64,000 nucleotides of DNA from JALNXF01 sp964555845 (GTDB taxonomy: Bacteria; Patescibacteriota; Gracilibacteria; BD1-5; UBA2023): contig CAZKUA010000004.1 in the NCBI GenBank assembly GCA_964555845.1, positions 49,293 to 113,292 on the forward strand, written 5' to 3'. Each line of letters opens with the position of its first letter. The stretch's first letter is position 1. The notes under the pieces are model-generated. The model had not been told where the DNA came from. It saw only the letters and a program-made list of their open reading frames with translations, and searched no databases. This document shows positions 21,856 through 31,817 of the stretch, in pieces. Made by a program: the position numbers and the translations under genes.

Positions 21856-24612
21856 TTATTTATTTTTTAAAAGTTTTAAAATAGCTTCATTAAAAATTTC
21901 TTGTTTTCTTATTAATTCAATTAAAATTCTTTGGTTTTCTGTCAGGTTAGCTTCAACTATAATTCATTCTTTTAAGATTTTATCATTTTCTTTTAATACA
22001 CCAACAATTTGTTCATTAATATCTACTTCTTCATCCATAGATTCACCATATACAGCATTTTCGATTTCATGTTGGCTCATTTCTCAATAAAGTAGTCTTT
22101 GTATTTCCTCCATTGTTCTTTTTTGTTTTGGGAACTGATTAGTTCTAACCACTTTTAAAACTTCTTCTAGGGTAGTTTCTCATTCTATAACACGACAAAA
22201 TCCATCCTCAGCCATACTTGTCATACCATATCTGCGGGCTATAGTTTCGAGTTCAGAAGCTGTTTTTCTTTGAATTACCGCTTTTTTTAATTCTTCATTT
22301 ACACAAAATAGCTCTACAATACTTACTCTTCACTTATATCCAGTATCATTACAATGATCACAACCTTTTCATTTTTTAAATTTTATTTTATGTTCTTTAA
22401 GATAATTACCCATATTTTTTACATATCTTTTTAAATATGAGAGATCATTTTCATTTGGAGTGTAATCTGTAATACAGTGTGGACATATTTTTCTAACTAA
22501 TCTTTGTCCTACTAGAGACACAAGAGTTGAGCCCAAAAAGAATGGCTCTATTCACATATTTATAAGCCTATCTATAGCAGATATCGCATCATTTGTATGA
22601 AGAGTAGATAATAATAAGCGACCTGTAAGACCTGCTGCTATAGCATTTTGAGCCGACTCTAAATCTCTCATTTCTCAAAACATCAAAATATCTGGGTCTT
22701 GTCTTAATATTGTTTTTAGTACAACTTCAAATGATATTTGATTTTTTCAGCCAGCATCTATTTGATTTGCTCATCTAATGGTATATTCAATTGGATTTTC
22801 CACTGTCACTATATTTTTTTCATCACTATTAAGATTAGATAGAGTTGAATACAGTGTTGTAGTTTTACCGCTTCATGTAGGTCAAGTTATTATAATAATA
22901 CCACTTGGAAGTACTGTTACAAGTTCATATTTTCTGGCAATATTTAGTCTCATTCAGAGCTCTTGAACTGATGGAATTATATCTTTTTGAATTAATAGAC
23001 GAGCAACTATTGTGTCTCAGAAATTTGTAGGTATTAGAGAAAATCTAATATCAACTTTTATATCTTTATCATCATAATAAACACTTATTCTTTCATCGTA
23101 TGTTTCACTTTTTTTCCAAGAATCAGCGAAAACAAAATAATTTTTAATAGTATTTGTAAATCATTTACTAATTTGAATTGGTAACTCTCCAATTTGCTGA
23201 AGTACTCAATCAACGCGCGCTCTAATTCTTACTCTATCTTCCTCGGGTTCTATATGAATATCTGATGCTCATTTATTTATTGCTTCTATTAAAATATCTG
23301 CAAATTTATTAAGATTGTCATTAGTTTCAGATCTAAAATTTTTTCAAATATTAAAAACACCAGAAGCACTTTTAAAATCTTGCTTTGGTTCCATTTTTTC
23401 TCTACTCATTTTCCTAAAAACTCCCTCATTTTTGACACATTCATCAATAAATGGGTTTATTTCATCTTTTGTGGCATATTCAAAAACTATTTCAATTGAT
23501 AAATCATTTAATTCCTCTTTTTTTAGATTTGTAAAAATAGCTTCTTTAATTTCTGAAGATTTTTTTAAAATCTGTCTTTTTATTTCTTCTATTTTTTTTC
23601 CTGCTGAATCATCAGATAAAACTGTAATAATACATCCTTTAATTTCAGGAGGCGCCTTACTATCTTTATCTCATAATTTATCTTCATTTTTGTATGTCTG
23701 AAAAATTCTATAAGGTACAAAATTTAGATCCTTCATTATTCTTCTTTCTTTGCTAAAAATAGGAAAAATTTTTGGGTCTATACCAGAAATACTAGGTTTT
23801 GATCTAATCATATTCTTTTGTTGAGCTATGATTTTTAATAATCTGTCTTTACTCACAACTCCCATATCTTCAACTAAAATATCTCATATTTGTTTTTTTG
23901 TTCATTTTGCTTCCCAATCCCTTTGTAATGCTATTGCATTTTCTAATTGTTCTCAATCTATTAAATTATTTGCTACCAGAAGCTCACCCGTTTTCATAGA
24001 GAATTCAGGGTGAGATTTTATAAAATTTAAAAATTTTCTCCTATCAATAAAACCGAGAATCATTAATATTTCTCAAACCATCATTATTTTACCATCTTTT
24101 GCCTTTTCTGCTTTATATTTTAGAGCTTCCTCAAGATTTTTTTGAGTAATAAATTGAGCTTCAATCAGAGCTTCTCATATTTGCTTTCTAGGTATATTAT
24201 TTTTAATAGGGACTACATCAGTATCTACAGGTAAATTTATAATACTTTGAGTCTTGTCTTTAACTTCTTCTTTTTGAGAGGTTAAAGGTTCTACTCTTGA
24301 TTCTATAATTTTTATTTGTTCTCTATCAGTAGGAATAATTCAATTTTTTGCAATAAAATCAAGGAATTTTTTTCTGTTTTTTTCAATATTTTTAGATCAA
24401 AATAATATCTCTAAAAATGAAGGAATTTCTCATATATCCTTATTTGAATTAGCTATTTTTTTTTGATAATCTATAATTTTATTAAGATCTCATTCAGATA
24501 ATAAATTTCATTTTATGAATTTTTCTCAGATTATTTTTGAATTTTCTAGTAAATTTAATAATGCTTGCTCATTTCAAGCTCAAGAATTTATTCAACTATT
24601 TATTGTATTCAT
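21856..24612 (-). CDS. pilB: Type IV pilus assembly ATPase PilB/GspE
   Basis: A 918-aa secretion/pilus ATPase, longer than the usual 560 or so because of an extended N-terminus. That region holds several GspE-N/MshEN-like units, for example IGEALIEAQFITQKNLEEAL and TGELLVANNLIDGEQLENAI. The catalytic part has Walker A GPTGSGKT (residues 577-584; glycines partly TGA), the Asp box ASDIHIEPEEDRVRIRARVDG, Walker B DILMFGEMRD, a His box (LSTLHTND), and a Zn-binding CPHC/CDHC tetrad. It powers pilus extension. Only a pseudopilin-like gene at 27103 accompanies it here. The C-terminus has an extra Glu-rich helical tail. Stop TAA. Confidence 0.93.
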
Positions 24613-24747
24613 CTATAAAATTTTTTTATTAAAATTATTACATTATATTAATATATATCGTAATGTTACTTTTTGTCAAATTAAAATTTGACTATTTAAT
24701 AAAAGTATGATTTAATTTCTCTTAAAAGTATAGTTTTATATAAATTT

Positions 24748-25008
24748 ATGAAAATAAAAATAAAAAATAAATTAATTGAATTTAAAAATTTTCTTCAATT
24801 TAAAGAGATTTCAAACACAAATTTAGTTTGATTTATAGGAATTTTTGTAGTTGCATTTTCTTATCTTTGAAATATAAATTCAAGTGGTCAATTTAATTCT
24901 TGATACCTTAAATCCAACCTTGCTGAGGCAAAATTGAAAAAAACTAATTGAAATTATATCATAAATATTGACGGAAAAGACTATATTTTAAATACTCTCA
25001 CAAAATAA
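24748..25008 (+). CDS. Small single-pass membrane protein
   Basis: 86 aa with a basic N-terminus (KIKIKNKLIEFKNF), one transmembrane helix (LVGFIGIFVVAFSYLG, with a TGA glycine), and an outside or periplasmic tail ending IINIDGKDYILNTLTK. It precedes the PmbA-like gene in the same direction. Not recognised. Confidence 0.6.
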
Positions 25009-25075
25009 TAAAGATTTTCTATTTTTGATTTTTTCATTTTTATTATTAGAATGTATGAAATAATAATTTTATAGC

Positions 25076-26362
25076 ATGGAAAAAATAGAAAAATCACTTA
25101 AGCAATTATCTCAAATATGGCAAGAATTTAATATAGAGTGATATTTGAATATTTATGAAACTAAATCAAAAGAAATCTCATTCACTCCAGTTTGAGATGA
25201 AATTAGTGTGAGTCAAGATACGGATGTGAGTCTGATTTTAAATATTATCAAAAACAATAAAAAACTTACAATAAAACAAAATTCGCTGTCTTATGAGGAT
25301 TTGTGTGATAAAATTAAAGATAACTTATGACTTCTTGAGGTAGGTAGCGCTGATTCTGATATTTATATGTTTCCGACAAAAAATAGTCTAGATGTTGATG
25401 AAATAAAATTTGATATAGACGACATTTCTTGAGATTTTCTTTTATCACAGCGGAATAAAGTCAAAAATTATAAATTTAGTCCTAACATTTCAGTTGAGGC
25501 ATTTTCATATTCTCTAAATTCAGAAAATAGATATTTTATAAATTCTCTTGGCGCTTCTAAATCGCATAAATCAACTCAAAACTCATATTTTTTATGACTT
25601 TATTATGATACTCTAAATTTTTCTGACACAGAATATGAAGTTTTTTATAGCTCAAATTATGAGAATGTAACTTCCGATTTTATAGCCAAAACTGAGCAAA
25701 AACTTCTCGCAAAAGTTAATCCTCAAAAATCCCAATTAAAATCTTGATTTTATAATGTTACATTTAAAAATAATTTAGCAGGAGATTTCCTAGATATTTT
25801 ACTGAGTTGATGTAGTGGAGAAAAAATCAGACAATGAATTTCTTTCTTAAAAAAATGAGATATCTGAAAAAAAATTGTAACAGACAAATTAAATATAAAA
25901 TCAATTCATAATATAGACAGTTCTCCATTTAACAGATTCTTTGATTCTGAGTGAATTGACACAAAAGACTTATTTATTATCAAAAATTGAGTTTTAGACG
26001 AGATTTTTCTTGATTCTAAAAATGCAAAAAAATATTCCAAAGATCCAAATTGAAATCCAACTTATGCCAATATTGCTCTAATTTGAGACAAAACCAAGGA
26101 TTTTTTAAAAAATACAAATTTCTTATTTACGAATTTAATGTGACTTCATACTATTGATTTTTCTACCGGTAAATTCGCGCTCGAGTGAGAATGATTTGAG
26201 GTTAACAATTGAAAAATTTGAAATTTTGTTAAAAATGTTAGTATAAGTTGAAGTATTCTAGATTTATTTTTATCGCTAGATTCTATTTGAGATGATATTT
26301 ATGAACATTCTGCTATTAAAACTGGCTCAATTACTTTTTTAAATCAAAATATAATTATATAA
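25076..26362 (+). CDS. PmbA/TldD-family protein (PmbA-like subunit)
   Basis: 428 aa, typical for the family. The diagnostic central stretch is present: SPFNRFFDSEGIDTKDLFIIKNGVL, then LDSKNAKKYS and GNPTYANIALIG, followed by LHTIDFSTGKFALEGEGFEVNNGKIG. No HExxxH zinc motif is visible, so it corresponds to the inactive-type PmbA (TldE) partner rather than TldD. In other bacteria TldD/TldE forms a protease that matures small modified peptides and degrades unfolded ones. The TldD partner is not in the window. Stop TAA one base before the next ATG. Confidence 0.85.
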
Positions 26363-26363
26363 A

Positions 26364-27047
26364 ATGCAACAAATAATTTTACAAATTTGAAATACTCTGG
26401 GTCTAAATCCACAAAATGATGTGTATATTTTGATTTGATTTTTTGTTTTTTTCATAATTTTTGCAATTTTATGAACTTCAAAAATTTATGAAGCTTTATT
26501 TTGAATTGTGCTTTGAATTTCAATTTTTATAGTTGTTCAAATTTTGCTTTGATATAGCGGAAATGATTCCTATTCTCTGACATTTATGAGTGAGAAAATT
26601 GTTAAATTTATTGTCGGATCTTCAGTTTATTTAATAATTATTTTATCAATTTTGGTGCCAATTAATTGATGATTTCAAGGATCGTCTACCAAAAATCCAG
26701 CCTTAAAAATATTTGTAACAATATTTTTATCAAGTTTACTTATTTTATTATTCTCGGCAATTTTGGCTTGATTAATCGAACAAATCTATATTTTTAAAAT
26801 TGATAATGCATTTAGTTTACTCAAAAAATGGCCAAAATTTACAGAATTTCTATCTTGATCTAAAATATATGCTTTCTTAATTTCATATATTCATATTATA
26901 ATAGTTTTTGGCGTATTTTACGTCATTTATAAGCTACTTTTTGCTGATATTGTGTCTTCGATGCTTAAGTGATTTTTGTCTTCATTATTTAAGAAAAAGG
27001 ACAAATGAGCCTGAGATTGAGACTGAGAAGATTATTGACATCATTAA
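26364..27047 (+). CDS. Polytopic membrane protein, five helices
   Basis: 227 aa with five hydrophobic segments, for example ILIGFFVFFIIFAILG and FVTIFLSSLLILLFSAILAGLI. A charged C-terminal tail is rich in Lys, then Gly/Asp, and ends YGHH. It starts one base after the stop of the PmbA-like gene, so the two are translationally linked. No family recognised; a transport or envelope role is possible. Confidence 0.7.
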
Positions 27048-27051
27048 TTTT

Positions 27052-27079
27052 TTTACAAAATCAAAAAATATGATACAAT
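27052..27079 (+). promoter_or_regulatory. Putative promoter of the pseudopilin/SLH operon
   Basis: TTTACA, 16 bases, TACAAT, 23 bases before the ATG at 27103. Confidence 0.5.
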
Positions 27080-27102
27080 GTTTCTGATTTAATAAAATAT
27101 TA

Positions 27103-27543
27103 ATGAAAAAATTTAATAAAAGATGAGAAACTCTAGTTTCACTTTTGATATGAATGTTTATAATATCATTAGTGATTTCTTGAATTGCAACAATTATTGG
27201 CTCTAATTACAGTTTAGAAGATAATTTTATTAAAAATAATAAAGTTTTTTTTCTAAAAAACAATACAGTAAATATAATAAAATCAATTGACACTAAGTGA
27301 ATTACCGAGTGAGAAAATATTTATCTTTACAAAGATACAGAAAATAAAAAATTTAATATTTTAACCGGAGCCTTAAACGAAAAATATAAATATGTAGATG
27401 AATATTGAAATAATATTTTAAATATTTGAGATTATGATGGAAATCTGTATTCTAGAATTGTATATATTCAAAATGCTGATACGTCAGTTTGAACGCAAAA
27501 TCAGATAATAAAAATTACTGTAAAAGAAATAACTAAAAAATAA
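27103..27543 (+). CDS. Type IV pilin-like protein (pseudopilin)
   Basis: 146 aa. The N-terminus KKFNKRGETLVSLLIGMF looks like a prepilin leader: a short basic leader, Gly before the hydrophobic helix, and a long helix (LVSLLIGMFIISLVISGIATII). The usual Glu at +5 is replaced, with a Glu directly after the Gly instead, so it is closest to a minor or pseudopilin. The globular part ends in a strand-rich VGTQNQIIKITVKEI. It would be assembled by the PilB machine. The SLH protein gene starts one base after its stop. TAA stop. Confidence 0.7.
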
Positions 27544-27544
27544 T

Positions 27545-29173
27545 ATGAATAAATTGGAATTAACTCTAAAAATACAAAAATCAATAAAAGTAAGTCTTTT
27601 TTTATTTTTATTGTCATTTTCCTTATTAACAAGTGCTAGATGACTTCCTTTTACGGATGTAAATAAGAGTGATAATTTCTATTCAAATCTAGAATATCTT
27701 TATAATATGTGAATCATAAAAGATAATTTATCGCACAAATTCAACCCAAACTGACTTATTAGAAGAGATGAATTTGTCGGAATTGTAGTTTGAGTTTGAT
27801 GTAAGGATTGTATTTCGCCGAGCATTTCTGATATTTTGAAATACACTAGTTCTCCTTTTGTAGATGTAGAAAAACCTAATCCTTATTTTTACTGTATTTC
27901 AAGCGGAAAGGAAGATTGAATTATTAAATGATATTTATTGGATAGTAATTCAAAATATATTTGTCAAAATAACAAAACTTATAGTGAAACTCCATTTTGT
28001 CCAGAGAATAATATCACAAGAATTGAAGCTGTAACCGTACTACTTAGAACTGCAAAAATCTGGAATGATGAGCTAAATTCTAATATTTCAAGAACAACAG
28101 AAATTTCTGATGTTGATGATAATTGGTATGGTTTTGCGAAAAAATGAATTGAGGTTTGAATTCTAAAAATTAATAGTGATAAAAAAGTTTTTCCGAATGA
28201 ATATATTAACAAAGCTGAGTTTATCAATATGGCTTATAAAATATTTGGAATAAATTCTTGTGAGCTAAAAAGTAATGATAATTGAGATTTATCATCAGAA
28301 ATTAAAATCTATGATAAAGACAATTCAGGGTCTTGTTCTTGAAGATGAACATTATCTAATTTATCGCAAACGAGTGCTACTATTTACGATTTTTTGTGAT
28401 ATACAGAAAGTAGCTGAAATTTTTCTTACAGTTGGGAATTTACTAATTTAACCACAAAAGAAATTATCAAAAAGGAAGGGAAGTGTCTTAATGATTTTGA
28501 TTTAAAAACTAACTGAAAATGGATAATTAAGTTGACTATTAAGGACTTAGGTAGTTCTAAAGTATCTACTTCATATTCTCAAATTTTTATAAGTAGCGAC
28601 GATAAAGCTTGAATTAGAGCGAATATTTCTGCTAATCCAATTTATGGATCTGGACCTCTAAAGATAGATTTTAACTCGATTGTCTCTTGATGAGATTCCA
28701 AATATACATATAGCCGGGATTTTTGAGATAGTCATATTTCAAATCTTAAAAATCCTACAAATATTTATTTAAATCCCTGAGTTTATACGGTAATTTTAAG
28801 AGTTACAGATGAAAGCAATCATGAGGCTTTGGCCTCAATTCAAGTAGAAGTAGTTAAAAATTCCGACAGAGATGGTGATGGAGTTTTGGATATTAATGAC
28901 TTGTGTCCTTTAGTTTCTTGACCAGCATCGAATACCGGATGTCCTGTTTTAAATGAATTTAGCTGAATTAAAAAAATTGAAAATAAATGTCTGCAAGAAA
29001 AGTTTTCACAAAACTGATTTATAAATTGAAAATTAACTTGCGAAAGTTGTCCGTGTGATTTTAGTATCAAATTTAATGCTGAAATTAGAACTTGCGATAT
29101 AATTTTTCCCGATATAATTAGTAAAGATGAGACAGAAATATTTTCAAGATGAGCTATATTTGAAATAAAGTAG
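27545..29173 (+). CDS. Secreted SLH/PKD surface protein with calcium-type repeat
   Basis: 542 aa. It has a signal peptide (VSLFLFLLSFSLLTSARG). S-layer-homology-like units follow: FTDVNKSDNFYSNLEYLYNMGII...NPNGLIRRDEFV, then ITRIEAVTVLLRTAK, then ISDVDDNWYGFAKKGIEVGIL. A PKD-like domain (about 370-435) has RDFGDSHISN...YLNPGVYTVILRVTDES. Next is a thrombospondin-type-3-like calcium loop DRDGDGVLDINDLCP. The Cys-rich tail contains CESCPCDF. It is likely anchored to cell-wall polymer or secreted to the surface. Gly in the SLH units is often TGA. Stop TAG. Confidence 0.85.
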
Positions 29174-29228
29174 ATTTTTTTTAAAAAATTGATATAAATA
29201 GAATAGTTAAATTTAATTTTTTAAAAAT

Positions 29229-30263
29229 ATGGCGATAAAATCTTCTAAAGAAAAAGTTGAAAAAGTAAAAGAAAGAGTAATTTCTTCGAAAGAAAGCGAG
29301 TGGGACTCTTTAAATGAACTCAAGCTTCGTCCAAAATTATTGGAGGATTATATTGGGCAGGATTCTATCAAAAAACATCTTCATATTGCCATTAAGTCCG
29401 CTAATATTAGAAAAGAACCACTCGAACATATCCTACTTTATTGACCTCCTGGACTTGGTAAAACTACGCTATCTCTTATTATTTCCAATGAAATGAGAGT
29501 GAATCTTAAACATACTTCAGGTCCAGCAATTGAAAAACAAGCAGATATTGTGTCAATTTTAACTGGAATTTCTGAATGAGATATATTATTTATTGATGAA
29601 ATTCACAGATTAAAGCCTCAAATTGAAGAGATTTTGTATTGAGCGATGGAAGATTACACAATTGATATTATGGTTGGATCTGGGACCGGAGCGACATCAA
29701 TTAAAATGGATATTCCAAAATTTACTTTAGTTGGTGCTACAACTAAGCTATCTTCACTTTCTAGTCCGCTAAGAGATAGATTTTGAAATATTTTCAAACT
29801 TGATTTTTATAATAGAGATGAACTGGGTAAAATTGTAAAAAGGTCTTTAAAAATTCTTTGATGTGAGATAAAAAACAACGAAATTTGCGATATTGTAGCT
29901 AAAAAAAGTAGATGAACCCCAAGAATTGTAAATAGATTTGTGAAAATTGTCAGAGATTATCAGACAGTTGGACAAGATGTAGAAAGTATTTCTGGAATTG
30001 AGAATATATTTAGTGCGCTTGGAATTGACTCGCTAGGTCTTGATTATCTCGATAGAAAAATTCTTGAAACTCTCAATAGTTTTTCTGATAAACCAATTTG
30101 ACTTAATACACTTTCGTCTATTGTATGAGAAGAAGAGGACACAATTGAAGATGTAATTGAACCATTTTTACTCAAAATTTGATTTATTGAAAGAACTGGA
30201 AGATGAAGAATAATTACTGAAATAGGGAAGAGTCACTTAGAAACTTCTTACAATTTTAAATAA
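29229..30263 (+). CDS. ruvB: Holliday junction branch-migration helicase RuvB
   Basis: 344 aa, the normal length for RuvB. Features are LRPKLLEDYIGQ at the N-terminus, Walker A GPPGLGKT (72-79, first Gly coded by TGA), Walker B LFIDEIHRL, sensor 1 VGATTKLSSLSSPLRDRFG, and the winged-helix C-terminus with GLNTLSSIVGEEEDTIEDVIEPFLL. With RuvA it drives branch migration in recombination. RuvX lies elsewhere in the window; ruvA and ruvC are absent here. The 3' end overlaps the convergent membrane gene by 16 bases. Stop TAA. Confidence 0.96.
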
Positions 30264-30700
30264 TTTAGAATTCTATCAATAGCTCATATTTCTCATTTCT
30301 CATCTTCCTCAACATAATCAGATAAGAAAGCTCTCACTGAGGCTGTATTTACATCATTTGTAATAGGCAAATCAAGTAATTTAAATCATCTCACTCTAAG
30401 TCTTAATCTAAGATAAACTGGAATATTTTTATTGTAAATAATGCTAAATTTTTCTATTTTTGGATAATCATAAAAAGTATCTCAAACTTTTATTCAATTG
30501 TCATCTATCTCAATATCGATAATATCCGGAGTATTGTTTTCTATCAAAATATACACTCAAATAAACATAAAAATCACGATACTCATCACATAAAGTCCCA
30601 CAATATATCACCAAATAATTAATGAAATTGCAATAATAATGGCTACAGTATACCACGATGAGCTTTTCTCTTTTTTTGAATTAAATTCCCAACTAAACAT
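30248..30700 (-). CDS. Membrane protein with a two-helix N-terminus
   Basis: 150 aa. Two transmembrane helices (WYTVAIIIAISLIIWGYIVGLY and MSIVIFMFIGVYILI) are followed by a cytoplasmic strand-rich part (IDIEIDDNGIKVGDTFYDYPKI...PVYLRLRLRVRGFKLLDLP), a PH-like pattern seen in small conserved membrane proteins. It starts 3 bases after the stop of the VirB2-like gene and is probably co-transcribed with it. Function unknown. Confidence 0.7.
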
Positions 30701-30703
30701 AAA

Positions 30704-31039
30704 TTATAAATTAGCAATTAAAGTATTTACAATAAACCATGCCGAAAGTGTTACAATAAAACCAATAATTCCAAACATTATTGCGTCTTTTCATTTTTGT
30801 TTATTATCAGAAGTAGGAAGTGCCAGCCTAAAAGCCCCGACAATAATCATAAGCATAGAAATTGTAGCTGAAGCCATTATAATAGCGCTAGTTACAGATG
30901 TTATTGTCTTTGGAATCTGATCTATCCCCACATTTCAATTTCTTAAATCATTATTATCAATCCCCAAATAATTATCTTCCGCCAAAACATGACTCACCGC
31001 GAAAATATATGACAATACAAAAAATAATATTTTTCTCAT
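30704..31039 (-). CDS. TrbC/VirB2-like pilin family protein
   Basis: 111 aa. A signal peptide (ILFFVLSYIFAVSHVLAED) is followed by a short loop and two hydrophobic helices (ITSVTSAIIMASATISMLMIIVGAF and IMFGIIGFIVTLSAWFIVN) separated by a polar turn KQKGKDA. This layout is that of VirB2/TrbC pilins and the related small membrane proteins common in candidate-phyla bacteria. No other type IV secretion genes are nearby, so a general membrane role is also possible. Stop TAA. Confidence 0.65.
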
Positions 31040-31163
31040 AATTTCTCTTAAAAAATTAATATAACCTCATTATATTTATAAATTCAAAATCACAAATTTT
31101 TCTTGTATTTTATACAAATTAAAATATAATACTTTTGTATTTTTTACAATTTAATAAAAAGCT

Positions 31164-31694
31164 ATGAAAACTACACTAAAACACCTAATTTCTAAAATTG
31201 GAAATTGATTGCTAGTCTCAATCTGATTTACTCTTGGTATTTGAATTTTTGGGATAATTTATGCATACACTTGGACAGCACAGCCTAATGTATGAGCCGG
31301 AAGCTGACTTACTGCTTCAGCTTGGAATGATATGATAAATAATATAGGTTATCTAAAAGAAAATGTAGATGCAAAGCTTGCAACCAATGGGAATGGTTCA
31401 GCTTTAACTTGACTTACAAAATCACAAGTTGGATTATGAAATGTGGATAATACTTCTGACCTAAATAAACCAATAAGTACTGCAGTACAAGCTGCACTAA
31501 ATTTAAAAGCAGACTCAAGTTCCAATTGTACAAAAATTCCTCTTTACAATAAAACCACACTTCTTAAGACTATCTCTTGTGTGGTTTCTTCACAAACAAC
31601 TATATTAACAACAACATGTACACCTACATATGCAACATTTTGTGATTACCGGCAAATGACTACTTGTACTCTTTTTTGATATCTTTGTCAGTAA
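31164..31694 (+). CDS. Membrane-anchored protein with phage-tail-fibre-like repeat
   Basis: 176 aa. The N-terminus has a signal/anchor helix (LLVSIGFTLGIGIFGIIYAYTW). Next comes a region like a minor pilin or tail-associated protein (LTASAWNDMINNI). Then there is a typical tail-fibre repeat: LTKSQVGLGNVDNTSDLNKP followed by ISTAVQAALNLKAD. The C-terminal 45 residues are Cys/Thr-rich (NCTKIP, ISCVV, TTCTPT, TFCDY, TTCTLF, YLCQ). Such repeats in phages form trimeric fibres for receptor binding. Here the protein could be a host-attachment adhesin. Stop TAA. Confidence 0.7.
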
Positions 31695-31720
31695 TTAAGA
31701 AAATTCTAATTTTTAAATAT

Positions 31721-31759
31721 AAATCCATCTTTGTAGATATTGAAGGTGGATTTTATTTT
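31721..31759 (+). terminator. Terminator after the tail-fibre-like gene
   Basis: A stem AAATCCATCTT / AAGGTGGATTT with one G-T pair and a 10-base loop, followed by TTATTTT. It lies 27 bases after the stop. Confidence 0.7.
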
Positions 31760-31784
31760 GCATTTTTGAAAAAATTTATATAAT
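31758..31784 (+). promoter_or_regulatory. Promoter of pheT
   Basis: TTGCAT, 15 bases, TATAAT. The arrangement is the same as at 4042-4068, including the ATTTATATAAT-like context. It lies 34 bases before the ATG. Confidence 0.5.
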
Positions 31785-31817
31785 TTGGCAGATTAAAATT
31801 AATTATTAATTGTAAAC

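Noticed and set aside
23315..23701. Plus-strand ORF of 128 aa
   Set aside because: Shadow of pilB on the opposite strand. The minus frame shows clear GspE motifs.
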